63,567 nucleotides of DNA, from contig NZ_JRFE01000060.1 of assembly GCF_000756305.1 (NCBI RefSeq), positions 1-63,567 of the forward strand, read 5' to 3'. The translations under genes and the position numbers were made by a program. This document shows positions 18,431 through 27,382 of the stretch, in pieces (positions within the stretch are counted from its first letter, which is position 1; each line of letters starts with the position of its first letter). Under the pieces are notes generated by a model that had not been told where the DNA came from, searched no databases, and was given only the letters and a program-made list of their open reading frames with translations. Source of the stretch: Myxosarcina sp. GI1. Lineage in GTDB: Bacteria; Cyanobacteriota; Cyanobacteriia; Cyanobacteriales; Xenococcaceae.

Positions 18431-19836
18431 CGAGAAAAGCCAATAAAAAGTTAGTATTGACGTTGATTATCGCCTCGATCGCTGTTTTGATATTTGCTCT
18501 TCCTTCGGTAGCACAAGACAGAGAAATTTTACTTCGCACTTCTGAAAATATGAAGTCAATCGAGGCTTGGTGGGATAAATTATGGGATTCGACCTTCAAT
18601 CCACCTCCAATAGCTTCTGGTGCGGTAGCAGATGTTACAGGAGTTGAAAACACTACCAATCTCTCCCTTTATGCTTTTGTATTTCCCGTAAGGTTTTTAC
18701 TAGCCATCGGTCTTGGCTGTTGGCTGTATCAATACGGCATCAAAATGTACGAAGCTAAAGGAGCGGCTATGGGAACGCAGGTTTTCATGCAAATGTTTTT
18801 TCCAGTATTTTTGTCGATAATTTTTTTGGCGAATCAAGCGCAATATTCTCGAATTCTAGCCTACGGATTACGAGATGTAATTAATTCTTGGTCTGATGGA
18901 GTCATGAATTTGACGATTGCCGACATTAACGTCCGAACTGCCGTTCAAGATCTTTTAGTTACCGAAGATGCCAAAGAAATAATTTTACAAAAGTGGCAAA
19001 CTTGTCAGGGTATGCCGCAGCCAGAGGTAACTATTCCTGGTAGCGAACGACCCGAAAGCATTGATGGAGGAGAAGCTGCTTCCCAATTAACCGTAGAGCA
19101 AAGACAGGTTTACGATTATTTAGAGTGCTTGCAGCAACTATCGACTTTTGCTTCCGAACGGTTGGCAGAGGCTGATACAGCTAGAGAGTGTTCTGGTTTT
19201 CTCTGTCAGTCGCTAAAAAAACTTTACAGCGTTCTCTATGATATTGGAACGAAAACCTACGATCGTGAGTTATCGAGAAGAATAGGGGATGAAACCCTTG
19301 CCACTGCCGACCCACCGCCAGAATTTAATGTAGACGACGATTTACAAGATCTTGCCGTAGATTCTGAGGAATTTATAGCCTCGATTACTAATCCTTCCAA
19401 ACGAATGCTTTATTTTACCCAATGGATGTGGATTTCGATGCTAGAGATGTCTTTGTATCTACTTGCCCTATTTGCGCCGATGTTTCTTGCCGTTGCCACG
19501 ATTCCCAATCGACAGCATTTATTTGGTGTTTGGTTGACTGAGACTTTGACTATTGGACTTGCCAAGCTTGCTTATATAGTAGTTATCGGTGTAGTAGCCG
19601 TTCAAAAAGTATCTCCCGAAAACCTCAGCGGTGTTTTGGACAACACTTTTTTTATGACCTTGGGAATATTTGCGCCAGCAGTTTCCTTTGCTGTAGTTGC
19701 ATCGGGCGGAATTGCGGCAGCAACCTCCTATAGAAATCAGTCGGTAGGAGCAATAGCGATCGCGGGGAGTGCCTTCTCAGGAGCCTTTGCCACTATCGGC
19801 TACACGATGGCAAGAAATTTCGACAAACGCCGTTAA
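18403..19836 (+). CDS. VirB6/TrbL-like polytopic inner-membrane channel protein
   Basis: 477 residues from a TTG at 18403. An N-terminal hydrophobic stretch ends in SVA before QD, which could be a cleaved signal. Membrane segments lie at about residues 85-110 and 120-145, and a cluster of four or five fills the C-terminal third (MWISMLEMSLYLLALFAPMF, GLAKLAYIVVIGVVAV, TLGIFAPAVSFAVVASGG, GAIAIAGSAFSGAFA). The central polar loop contains Cys residues (LECLQQL, ECSGFLCQS). A large polytopic protein between VirB5- and VirB8-like genes is the place of VirB6/TrbL, the inner-membrane part of the channel. Confidence 0.7.
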   Translation: MLLLAKDIITRKANKKLVLTLIIASIAVLIFALPSVAQDREILLRTSENMKSIEAWWDKLWDSTFNPPPIASGAVADVTGVENTTNLSLYAFVFPVRFLLAIGLGCWLYQYGIKMYEAKGAAMGTQVFMQMFFPVFLSIIFLANQAQYSRILAYGLRDVINSWSDGVMNLTIADINVRTAVQDLLVTEDAKEIILQKWQTCQGMPQPEVTIPGSERPESIDGGEAASQLTVEQRQVYDYLECLQQLSTFASERLAEADTARECSGFLCQSLKKLYSVLYDIGTKTYDRELSRRIGDETLATADPPPEFNVDDDLQDLAVDSEEFIASITNPSKRMLYFTQWMWISMLEMSLYLLALFAPMFLAVATIPNRQHLFGVWLTETLTIGLAKLAYIVVIGVVAVQKVSPENLSGVLDNTFFMTLGIFAPAVSFAVVASGGIAAATSYRNQSVGAIAIAGSAFSGAFATIGYTMARNFDKRR

Positions 19837-19854
19837 TTCGGGAGTTAAACAGTA

Positions 19855-20571
19855 ATGGTAAACTTTAAAAAATCATCAGAAAAAATAATAGAGTCGCCCC
19901 TGACCCAAAAATCTCGTTTTGGTTGGCTACCTTTGGTAGTGATACTGCTTCTCGGACTAAACCTAATAAAAACTTTTAGCAATGGAAAAGCTATTAGCAA
20001 TTTAGCGCAAAATAAGTCTAATATCTACGTTCAAAAGCTTGATGGAGAGGTAGCGGTAGCCAATTCTGTAGAAAGGCTCGCTCGTACCGAAACGGTAATT
20101 CGAGAATATGTTAAAGAATGGCTGATTCTTGCCTATACCTGGAATTTAAAAGAGCCTAATTTATTTGTTAGTGAAGGTAGGATCGATTATCCTTTACCAC
20201 TGTATTGGGCAACGATGGCAATTATACCGGGAGAGCGAGAGGCGTATTTAGAGTGGGTAAGTCGGAGGTATGAGGAGCGTTTTACTTTTCAAAACTATAT
20301 AGTCGGAAAAGAGCAGAGTTACGTTCGAGTCTTTCGCGAGCCTGTAGTAGAAAAAGTAGCAGAAGGAGTTTGGGATGTAACGATTATTGCTTATAGAACC
20401 CATGCTAGAAGGAATGAGATTTTAGCCCAAGAAAAATTCAATCATTTAATTAGAGTCAGGGTGATAGATCCCGAAACAGAAATTTCCAATGCTGAGAACA
20501 ATCCTTTACAGAAGATAATGGGTGAGATGCAAAATAAAGGACTACAAATTATCGATATTAATATTATTTAA
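19855..20571 (+). CDS. VirB8/TrbF-like inner-membrane protein
   Basis: 238 residues: a short cytoplasmic N-terminus, one membrane segment (residues ~24-42, WLPLVVILLLGLNLI), then a periplasmic domain of about 190 residues. The domain has VERLARTETVIREYVKEWLILAYTW and a series of strands ending HLIRVRVIDPETE and LQIIDINII, consistent with the NTF2-like fold of VirB8. VirB8 is an assembly factor that links VirB6, VirB9 and VirB10. It is followed after 5 bases by the VirB10-like gene. Confidence 0.65.
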   Translation: MVNFKKSSEKIIESPLTQKSRFGWLPLVVILLLGLNLIKTFSNGKAISNLAQNKSNIYVQKLDGEVAVANSVERLARTETVIREYVKEWLILAYTWNLKEPNLFVSEGRIDYPLPLYWATMAIIPGEREAYLEWVSRRYEERFTFQNYIVGKEQSYVRVFREPVVEKVAEGVWDVTIIAYRTHARRNEILAQEKFNHLIRVRVIDPETEISNAENNPLQKIMGEMQNKGLQIIDINII

Positions 20572-20576
20572 AAGCT

Positions 20577-22064
20577 ATGGCATTTACTGATATATCCTAT
20601 GAAGAAATACAAAGTCAAGAAGACTTTTCAAATTTAGATGTTACTAGCACTGAAAAAAATGATAAGAGTTTGAATCCTCCAGTCAGTCGAGGATTTCAAA
20701 ATTTCGATCGAGTAGTTTACTATAAAAATCCATTAGTTCAATTAATTGCAGTGTTATGTTTTGGAACGCCTCTAGCATGGATGCTGATCTCGGCTTTTAG
20801 CCCGCCAAAGCAACCCGAACAAACTACTGTCAGACCTCCAAAAGATAGCGAAAAAGAAAAATTGCAGCAGGCTTTAGAAGAGGAAAGGGCTAAAAATCAA
20901 AAACTTTTAGTTGAAAATGCTCTGCAAGCGCAACGAAATCAAGAAATTGAGGTAATAGATTCAGATTCTCAATTAGAAACAGATACTTCAAAAAATTCAA
21001 AAGAGTCTGTGGCAACAAAACCAGTAGAGGTAACACCAATATCGATCAGTCAACCGCAATCGCAACCGATTGTTAGAAGAGTTCGACCAGAAATAGCAGC
21101 AGAAGTTTTAGAGGAAAATGTAGAACCAGAAATAGACCCGATGGAGCGGTGGATGGCATCGGCAAACAGAGGGCATTACGTTACGGCAGTAGCTACTAAT
21201 AATACCCTTTCTTCTAGCACGACTCTGGTTTCTAACAATTCGCCTACATCAAAAACGGAAAATGCGAACGAAGCCTCTCTGTATTCAGACGCTCAAATAA
21301 AAAAAAGGCTGAATTACATCGCTAGCTTATATAAAGCGAGAAAATTGAAAGAAAGATTGGCTTCTCCATCGAATTACTCTTTAAGAACAGATAATAATCT
21401 CGTTGTAGATAGATTGCCAAGAGAGCCAAATGAAAGTAAGAGGAGAGTAGATGTAGGTTCTACAGCTGCCGCCACGTTAGAAAGTGATGTGGTTTGGACT
21501 AATGAGAGTCGAAATTTACAAACAGGAGAAAAGAAATATTTGCTGGAGCTGCGAGAGGGACTGAAAAATTTAGCAGGAGAAGAAATTCTGCCCGCAAAAA
21601 CTAAAGTGACTGCTGTAGTTACCGAGTATTCTAGCTCTGGACTTTTATTTATGGAAGTAGCTGAAATAATTAACGGTTCTAGAAGAATTGTCGTACCTTC
21701 TGGAGCGATGATAATAGAGGGCAAAAACGGTTCGCCGCTCAAAGCCGAACTAAAGCAAGAGGGAAACTCTAATTTTGCTGCTGATTTAGGTTCGATTATA
21801 GCACCAGGAGTAGAAGAAGCATTTGATAGTCTGTCTAATTCAGCCGACAGTTTGGTTTTTGAGGAAGGGGATAGAACGCTTTTAAGATCTAGTTCTAGTA
21901 ATGAAAGTCCTTTAGCGAGTGGAATTTCGGGAGTAGCTAGGGGAACGGGCGAGACTTTAAATCGCCGTTTTCAAAATAGAAGCAATTCACCTGCTTCTGC
22001 ATACTTTCATCTAAAAGCAGGAGAGACGGTGCGTTTAGTAGTTTATCAAGATTTTTCCTATTAG
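20577..22064 (+). CDS. VirB10/TrbI-like envelope-spanning protein
   Basis: 495 residues. A single membrane segment at about 58-80 (LIAVLCFGTPLAWMLISAF) is followed by a coiled, Glu/Gln-rich and then low-complexity linker (residues ~95-290) that would span the periplasm. The C-terminal beta domain has EEILPAKTKVTAVVTEY, SRRIVVPSGAMIIEG and a final YFHLKAGETVRLVVYQDF, the typical closing strand of TrbI/VirB10. VirB10 senses ATP use by the inner-membrane motors and gates the outer-membrane pore. Confidence 0.78.
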   Translation: MAFTDISYEEIQSQEDFSNLDVTSTEKNDKSLNPPVSRGFQNFDRVVYYKNPLVQLIAVLCFGTPLAWMLISAFSPPKQPEQTTVRPPKDSEKEKLQQALEEERAKNQKLLVENALQAQRNQEIEVIDSDSQLETDTSKNSKESVATKPVEVTPISISQPQSQPIVRRVRPEIAAEVLEENVEPEIDPMERWMASANRGHYVTAVATNNTLSSSTTLVSNNSPTSKTENANEASLYSDAQIKKRLNYIASLYKARKLKERLASPSNYSLRTDNNLVVDRLPREPNESKRRVDVGSTAAATLESDVVWTNESRNLQTGEKKYLLELREGLKNLAGEEILPAKTKVTAVVTEYSSSGLLFMEVAEIINGSRRIVVPSGAMIIEGKNGSPLKAELKQEGNSNFAADLGSIIAPGVEEAFDSLSNSADSLVFEEGDRTLLRSSSSNESPLASGISGVARGTGETLNRRFQNRSNSPASAYFHLKAGETVRLVVYQDFSY

Positions 22065-22078
22065 GAGCAAAGTTAATT

Positions 22079-22552
22079 ATGTTGAAGTTTTTGTGTGGGG
22101 CAATCACGAGTATCGTCTTAGTTGCTGGTTTGCCGCATGGCTCTTTGGCTAGTGAAACGATAGCAGTAGACAGAGAATTTGCTCTCAAGAGAGAGATAGA
22201 AATCGATGTTACCCCCAGTGGAATAGTTTTGCAATTCAATTCTCCAATAAATGCTGTTAATCTATCTCATTTGGGAGAAATTGTCTTTCAAGGGGTAGAT
22301 GGAGAACTGTGTGAGTTATCGACAAGCTGTACTGCTGAAACCGCTCCCACGATGCTTTTGCTAAAAAAGATCCCTAAAATCGACTTTCCAGATTTAGAGC
22401 CTACTACAGATGGTACGGCAATGCTGTATGTCGATACAGCATCTGGACTCTATCGCTTCGAGCTTACTCCCAAAAGCCAAAAGCCAGAATATACCAAAGT
22501 AGAGATTAATGACGAGCCTATGTCTCCTCTGTTTGAGAGCAAAAAGCCATAA
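22079..22552 (+). CDS. VirB9/TraK-like secreted protein
   Basis: 157 residues with a signal peptide (residues 1-24, ending SLA before SET). The remainder is short and beta-rich: REIEIDVTPSGIVLQFNSPINAVNLSH, GEIVFQGVDG, LYVDTASGLYRFELTP. This matches the N-terminal domain of VirB9/TrbG/TraK, without the C-terminal pore-binding domain. Following the VirB10-like gene by 14 bases fits a partner role in the outer-membrane core complex. One Cys pair (LCELSTSC) may form a disulfide. Confidence 0.55.
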   Translation: MLKFLCGAITSIVLVAGLPHGSLASETIAVDREFALKREIEIDVTPSGIVLQFNSPINAVNLSHLGEIVFQGVDGELCELSTSCTAETAPTMLLLKKIPKIDFPDLEPTTDGTAMLYVDTASGLYRFELTPKSQKPEYTKVEINDEPMSPLFESKKP

Positions 22553-22576
22553 TTTTAAAAATAATTTTCTAAGAAG

Positions 22577-24205
22577 ATGAAGTCGTCAATTGCAGCAGTC
22601 TCAATTGTTACTTTGTTACTGAGCTTAAGTCAGAATTCGATAGTACTAGCTCAGGTAAATGAAGATAAATCAAAAAATGAAACTGGTACGACAATTCCTC
22701 CTAGTTACGGAACAGTACCAGGAATTTACTACGATCGAGAACCTATTTTGTCACCTAGTCTCTCTCAAATGTCGGGGAGCAATGATAGCGGTTCTATTCA
22801 AACCGAGTACGAACATCCAAACTACAACATAGAAAGAGCTTGGCAGAGAGGTTCGACACCAGACGAGATAGTAAAAGTAGGAGATATTGAAAATGACCCA
22901 GAATTGAAGGGAGTAATAGAAATTGAAAAACTGACCTTAAGAGAAATTGCTGCAAATGGTGGCGCAGACATCGAAACTGCTCCTGTTGGCAATATAGGTC
23001 TGTTTAACAGTATGAGCTTAAATGAGTTCTTAGAAATGTTTCCCAAATATCAAAATATGGCAGTTCGAGATTTTCCCATCATGTCCGAGACACTAGCCAA
23101 AAGTAATGGGGATTCCTACTCAGTAAGAGTACTTTCGACTATTGAAAAAGAGGCGATTGAAAAATTGGCAAACGAAGCGATGTTTGAAAATATTTCTTTA
23201 GAATCTTTAACAGAAGGTGATTGGGGAAAGCTTGTAGATGCGTCGGAAAGGGCGGCATTGGCTGAAGTTCTAAAACGATATCCAGAACTAAAAAAAGTAC
23301 CAATTGACAAGCTCTTTCCCATGACAGGTGGAAAAATCGCAGGAGACTGGAATCTTATTATTGAAAAAGCGCGACAAGTGGCGATCGCTAAAAATCTGGA
23401 GTTATCGACAAACGAACTGTTTGCCGTTATTCCCGAATTAGGTGACGTACCTCTTAGTGCATTACCTATTGAGAAATTATTAGTTAGAGATCTTGATGGA
23501 CTGGCAGATACAGCCTTAGATCGCGTTCCCAAAGTTGCCAATCGCTATCTTTCAGAGTTAGGCAATCTTTCTCAAACCCCAGGAACGATGCTGGCGGTAG
23601 ATACCGCGATGATTCTGCTTACGGGTGACGTATTTGGCAGATTAGACATTTCCTTTGCAGGAGAAGTAGAAACTCCTATTACCTATGTTTTAAGTGGCGG
23701 AACTAAAAATCAAATTTTTCTTCCCGAACCCTGTTTAGAAAAAAGTTGTAAGCACTTTGAAATTGTTGAAGTTCTGTCGGGTTTGGCAGGGACTTTAAAT
23801 GGTTTTGGCTCGGTTCGGGGAAAAGCTTGGGTTCAAGGATCTTCGCAAGAAGTTCCTGGTGGTAAGGGGTTTTTACGTTGGGTCAACGGAGGCAAAGAAC
23901 GTACTGGAGTTCCCGTTTGGACGACTGACTCTCACGTAAAGCTGTCTTTAGAAGATATAGACGAAGGAGGCGACGGAGAACCTGCTACAGCGCGTATCTG
24001 GCTAGACTTCCAAATTTGCGTATATCCACCATTTTTGGGAGAACATTGTACTCCGCATTTTTTATCTTTTGCCACGCCATGGAAAGTACGAGAGGGGGGA
24101 GTCATGCTTGTTTTTTCTCGTTCTTCACCTTCAGATTTGGTAGAATACGGGCGCGATCGCGCAGAAGAAAACGATAGCAGCAATTTGGGAGTAGGTAAAC
24201 AGTGA
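22577..24205 (+). CDS. Exported protein of unknown function in the transfer operon
   Basis: 542 residues with an N-terminal signal (ending VLA before QVN). Residues ~130-330 contain helical repeats of the type LNEFLEMFPKYQNMAVRDFP, LAEVLKRYPELKKVPIDKLFP, LFAVIPELGDVPLSALP: four or five copies of a motif in which a helix is followed by P-x-L-x-x-V-P. The C-terminal half is beta-rich with two Cys pairs (CLEKSC and CVYPPFLGEHC). I do not recognise the family. Position after VirB9 and a 4-base overlap with the coupling-protein gene suggest an outer-membrane or surface component specific to cyanobacterial (MPF type C) transfer systems. Confidence 0.6.
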   Translation: MKSSIAAVSIVTLLLSLSQNSIVLAQVNEDKSKNETGTTIPPSYGTVPGIYYDREPILSPSLSQMSGSNDSGSIQTEYEHPNYNIERAWQRGSTPDEIVKVGDIENDPELKGVIEIEKLTLREIAANGGADIETAPVGNIGLFNSMSLNEFLEMFPKYQNMAVRDFPIMSETLAKSNGDSYSVRVLSTIEKEAIEKLANEAMFENISLESLTEGDWGKLVDASERAALAEVLKRYPELKKVPIDKLFPMTGGKIAGDWNLIIEKARQVAIAKNLELSTNELFAVIPELGDVPLSALPIEKLLVRDLDGLADTALDRVPKVANRYLSELGNLSQTPGTMLAVDTAMILLTGDVFGRLDISFAGEVETPITYVLSGGTKNQIFLPEPCLEKSCKHFEIVEVLSGLAGTLNGFGSVRGKAWVQGSSQEVPGGKGFLRWVNGGKERTGVPVWTTDSHVKLSLEDIDEGGDGEPATARIWLDFQICVYPPFLGEHCTPHFLSFATPWKVREGGVMLVFSRSSPSDLVEYGRDRAEENDSSNLGVGKQ

Positions 24206-25872
24206 GCGATACTAACAACACTACTACAGTTATCGAGCGACAAAACTATTTTGAACCGCTATTACAGCCATTTGCCAATCCTATAGGGATAGGATATTTA
24301 GCTACGATCGTTTTGTTACTAATTCTCAAACTAGGTATTAAGCGCGAATCGGTGTTAGCAAAGGCGAGATTTGCCAATTCAAGAGAAATTAGAGAGGGAA
24401 CCAAGCGTGGTTTGAGACAGATCGCGAGAGGAATACCCAAAGAAGCCGCATTGAAGCTTGAAAATATTGTGCTATCAGATATCCAGCCAGGTATTGCTAT
24501 AGTTGGTAAATCTGGTTGTGGAAAAACCCGCTCGGTAATCGATCCAGCTATAAAAAACGCCATCGATCAAGAGTGGACCAATTTGGTATTCGACGTAAAG
24601 GGAGAACTCATTCGCAAACATGCTGCTTATGCGCTCTCGAAAGGATATCAGATGTATGTATACGCGCCAGGATATGAATATTCCGATGGGCTGAATTTTC
24701 TCAAATTCATGAAAGATAAAAATGATGCCAAAACTGCTCAAGAAATAGCCAAGGTGATAGATGCTAACTTCGGAGAGCCTGGAGAACGTAAAGACGGTTT
24801 CTTTTCTTCTCAAGGAGCAGCCGCTTTAAAACTGGCTTTCATGATGGCAAAAGCCTCTCCTTTCAGCGATTTAATAGCAGCATGGAAATTTCTTTCTCTG
24901 CCAAACTTAGCCAAGCGTCTTAGTGCTGCCTATAAGTATGGTGGTTTTGATGAAAAATCTGGCTTTAGTATTTGGATCAAAGAAGCTGCTACCGCAATGA
25001 GATCGATGGCAGAAGCTAATGAAACTGTCGATGGAATTGTGGGAACGGCAATGACCCACTTCCAAAACATGGTCGATCCTAGTATCGTACCTTGTTTGCT
25101 CAATCATACTATTCCTCTGGATTTAACTGGTAAGCAAATTGTATTTTTTCAACTAGACGAAAATGCTAAGTCGGCAACTGCACCCCTAGTAGCTGCTGCG
25201 ATTCACATGTTGGTGACGAGAAATCTTAATGCTAGTGTCAAACGTAAAAATACTCTTGGGTTATTTTTAGATGAATTTGACTCGCTCTCTCTACCAGATA
25301 TTAAAGACTACATTACCAAAATGCGAGAGTATGGATTGGCAGCATTTTTATCCTATCAATCGGAAGCTCAGGTAAACTTTAGATATACTAGACCTTATGC
25401 CGAATCGATTTTGAGTAGTTGCGGAATCAAAATTTATTTCAACACGGGTCATCCCGAAACGGCGGAAAAACTATCTAGATCGCTAGGAAAAAAAGAAGTC
25501 AAATATACAACCACATCTCGAACCTATGGAGGTAGAAACGCTTCAAGAAACCTTAACGAACACATACAGCAAATTCCTTTAATAACTGGCAATGAAATTA
25601 ACGAGCAAGTTGCAGGAAAAGCGGTTATTGCTTATTCTCCAGGTTTTGACCACAAACCCTATCAAATAAAATTTAAAAAACATAAGAAAAACGATATTTT
25701 ATGGAAAAAAAGTCATAAACTTTGGTTTCGAGATATTAAACCTTACAGAGAAGAAAGGATTGTCGCCATGACTGGAGATGTCGATACTGCTCTAATCGAT
25801 CGCGAAATAATAGCAGAAGCAATGCTACCTTCGGCTGAAGAATTTAAAATTCTAAGTACCATCGCTGGATAG
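24202..25872 (+). CDS. virD4: VirD4/TraG-type coupling protein
   Basis: 556 residues from a GTG that overlaps the previous stop (GTGA). A membrane segment lies near residues 28-46. Walker A is GKSGCGKTRS (about 102-111), followed by NLVFDVKGEL (typical of the family) and Walker B LGLFLDEFDSL. FLSYQSEAQV and the AGKAVIAYSPG end also fit. The coupling protein recognises the relaxosome and pumps DNA through the secretion channel. Its presence makes this a conjugative rather than a protein-secretion-only system. The relaxase lies nearby on the opposite strand. Confidence 0.9.
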   Translation: MSDTNNTTTVIERQNYFEPLLQPFANPIGIGYLATIVLLLILKLGIKRESVLAKARFANSREIREGTKRGLRQIARGIPKEAALKLENIVLSDIQPGIAIVGKSGCGKTRSVIDPAIKNAIDQEWTNLVFDVKGELIRKHAAYALSKGYQMYVYAPGYEYSDGLNFLKFMKDKNDAKTAQEIAKVIDANFGEPGERKDGFFSSQGAAALKLAFMMAKASPFSDLIAAWKFLSLPNLAKRLSAAYKYGGFDEKSGFSIWIKEAATAMRSMAEANETVDGIVGTAMTHFQNMVDPSIVPCLLNHTIPLDLTGKQIVFFQLDENAKSATAPLVAAAIHMLVTRNLNASVKRKNTLGLFLDEFDSLSLPDIKDYITKMREYGLAAFLSYQSEAQVNFRYTRPYAESILSSCGIKIYFNTGHPETAEKLSRSLGKKEVKYTTTSRTYGGRNASRNLNEHIQQIPLITGNEINEQVAGKAVIAYSPGFDHKPYQIKFKKHKKNDILWKKSHKLWFRDIKPYREERIVAMTGDVDTALIDREIIAEAMLPSAEEFKILSTIAG

Positions 25873-25886
25873 TTAAAGTTGAGATA

Positions 25887-26243
25887 ATGAGTCAAGAACA
25901 AGACCAAGAAAAAATCTTAAATGCTACTGCCCAGGTGTTGAATAACTCTTTGAGTGGTGGATTGTATCTGGCTTCCTTAAAAAAGTCCAAAGTCAAAATT
26001 GAGGTAAAAACGGCAAAAGACGATCTTAGTAACGCTCGTTCTGCTCTCAATCGAGGTGTAAATCTTGAAGCTGTCAAACAAGAAATTTTCAAAAGTCCCG
26101 TTGCCAAGCGAATTGAAAGAATAGGAGGTGATGTGTCTAGCTACGTCGCCTCAATAGCTAAAAAAGCCCAAATTGATAACAAGATGGAAAAAAGAGCCAC
26201 CGAAACAGTCGAGTTGCAAAAAACTCGTAAAAAAACTCTTTAA
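25887..26243 (+). CDS. Small charged helical protein, unknown
   Basis: 118 residues with no membrane segment. The sequence is rich in Lys, Glu and Ala and is mostly helical (EKILNATAQVLNNSL ... LKKSKVKIEVKTAKDDL ... KRATETVELQKTRKKTL). It follows the coupling-protein gene by 14 bases and precedes the SAP-like gene by 21, so it belongs to the operon. It may be a relaxosome accessory, but nothing in the sequence proves it. Confidence 0.5.
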   Translation: MSQEQDQEKILNATAQVLNNSLSGGLYLASLKKSKVKIEVKTAKDDLSNARSALNRGVNLEAVKQEIFKSPVAKRIERIGGDVSSYVASIAKKAQIDNKMEKRATETVELQKTRKKTL

Positions 26244-26264
26244 ATAATAAAATTGGAGAAATTG

Positions 26265-27146
26265 ATGAGCGAACAAAATGGACAAAACGGACAAGCAAGA
26301 GAACATACTAACTCTCACGATAATAAAAAGCCAAACAATAATTACGATGAGTTAAATCTCAATCAATTGAAGGAATTGGCTAATGAAAGAGGAATAGTTC
26401 CCGAAGGAAATAAAAGTTCTAAAGATATCTGGATCGAGTCTTTAAAAAATGCAGATTTGCAAGAAGAAAAACTAGAACTCTCAAATGATTTAGAAAACAC
26501 AAAAGACTCTTCGATCGAAGGAAAACCTGGGTCGGCAGAAGCTCAAGAATTAGTTTTTGATGAGGTTCTTAATAAGCTAGAACAAAGAGGAGTAGGTTTG
26601 GATACCGTTTCTCTGACTTTCGACGGTAAAGAGTCTCTTTCCTACAAAAATGGCGACATTAGCAAACAACAGTTGACTGACGAACAAGCAAAGTTATTAA
26701 AATCCGCTCTTAAAGATCCCCAAAACTTTGATGGTGTAGTAACGATTAAATCTGGTAACAGAATCTTGCTCAAAATAGAAAATGGGCAGGTTGTTAGAGA
26801 CACGATTGGTTTAACATCCAAATCGACCAAAGTAGAAGTAGAATCGAGTACTGAATCTCTCTATCAAAAATATTCTCAAGATGTTGGAGAAAAAGGTTTG
26901 GGCAAGACGAAGAGGGTAGCGCGAAATGCAATCTTAGATGGGGTTAAAGCAGAACAGGTTAAAAAAATTATTCGTCGTGAAGACGATGGCTATAAAGCTC
27001 TATCTCAAAATACTAATTCTGTGGTTGCTGATACTAACCTAGATAAAATAGTTAACAGTGCGATCGCGCAAAATCATCTTGAAAAACAGCAGCAAACTCA
27101 AGCTCAAACTCAAACTAAAGAAAAAACTCTCTCTAAAACTAGATAA
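26265..27146 (+). CDS. SAP-like domain protein of the transfer operon
   Basis: 293 residues from the ATG at 26265, chosen because GGAGA stands at a good distance upstream; a TTG at 26253 is weaker. Residues 29-60 (YDELNLNQLKELANERGIVPEGNKSSKDIWIESL) fit a SAP or Rho-N-like helix-extended-helix motif, which usually binds nucleic acid. The middle is a charged domain with beta character (LDTVSLTFDGKESLSYKNGD). The tail is Gln-rich (QQQTQAQTQTKEKT). An accessory DNA-binding protein of the transfer system is likely. The stop overlaps the next start by one base. Confidence 0.55.
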   Translation: MSEQNGQNGQAREHTNSHDNKKPNNNYDELNLNQLKELANERGIVPEGNKSSKDIWIESLKNADLQEEKLELSNDLENTKDSSIEGKPGSAEAQELVFDEVLNKLEQRGVGLDTVSLTFDGKESLSYKNGDISKQQLTDEQAKLLKSALKDPQNFDGVVTIKSGNRILLKIENGQVVRDTIGLTSKSTKVEVESSTESLYQKYSQDVGEKGLGKTKRVARNAILDGVKAEQVKKIIRREDDGYKALSQNTNSVVADTNLDKIVNSAIAQNHLEKQQQTQAQTQTKEKTLSKTR

Positions 27147-27349
27147 TGAATGAGAAAATAATTCCTTTCTGTAGGGCTTGTGGTACTCTGATGCAAGCAA
27201 TTCATCCTGATTCGTCCATCAATTTTTGGTGTCCGAAGTGCAAACTGTGCGATTGGAATCGACAAGACAATAATTTTGCTTTTGATAGGCAAGACGACGA
27301 TAAGGCAAACACGAGCGATATTTTCAATTTATCAGATTATTGGAGATAG
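27146..27349 (+). CDS. Small zinc-ribbon protein
   Basis: 67 residues starting at an ATG that shares a base with the preceding stop (TAATG). Two CxxC knuckles, CRACG and CPKCK, form a rubredoxin- or TFIIS-like zinc ribbon, with an extra C close behind (LCDW). The tail is acidic. It is the last gene of the plus-strand transfer operon and converges with the relaxase C-terminal half. The role is unknown. Confidence 0.55.
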   Translation: MNEKIIPFCRACGTLMQAIHPDSSINFWCPKCKLCDWNRQDNNFAFDRQDDDKANTSDIFNLSDYWR

Positions 27350-27382
27350 AAAATCGCTACCTACAAAAGCTCTCTCAAAAGA

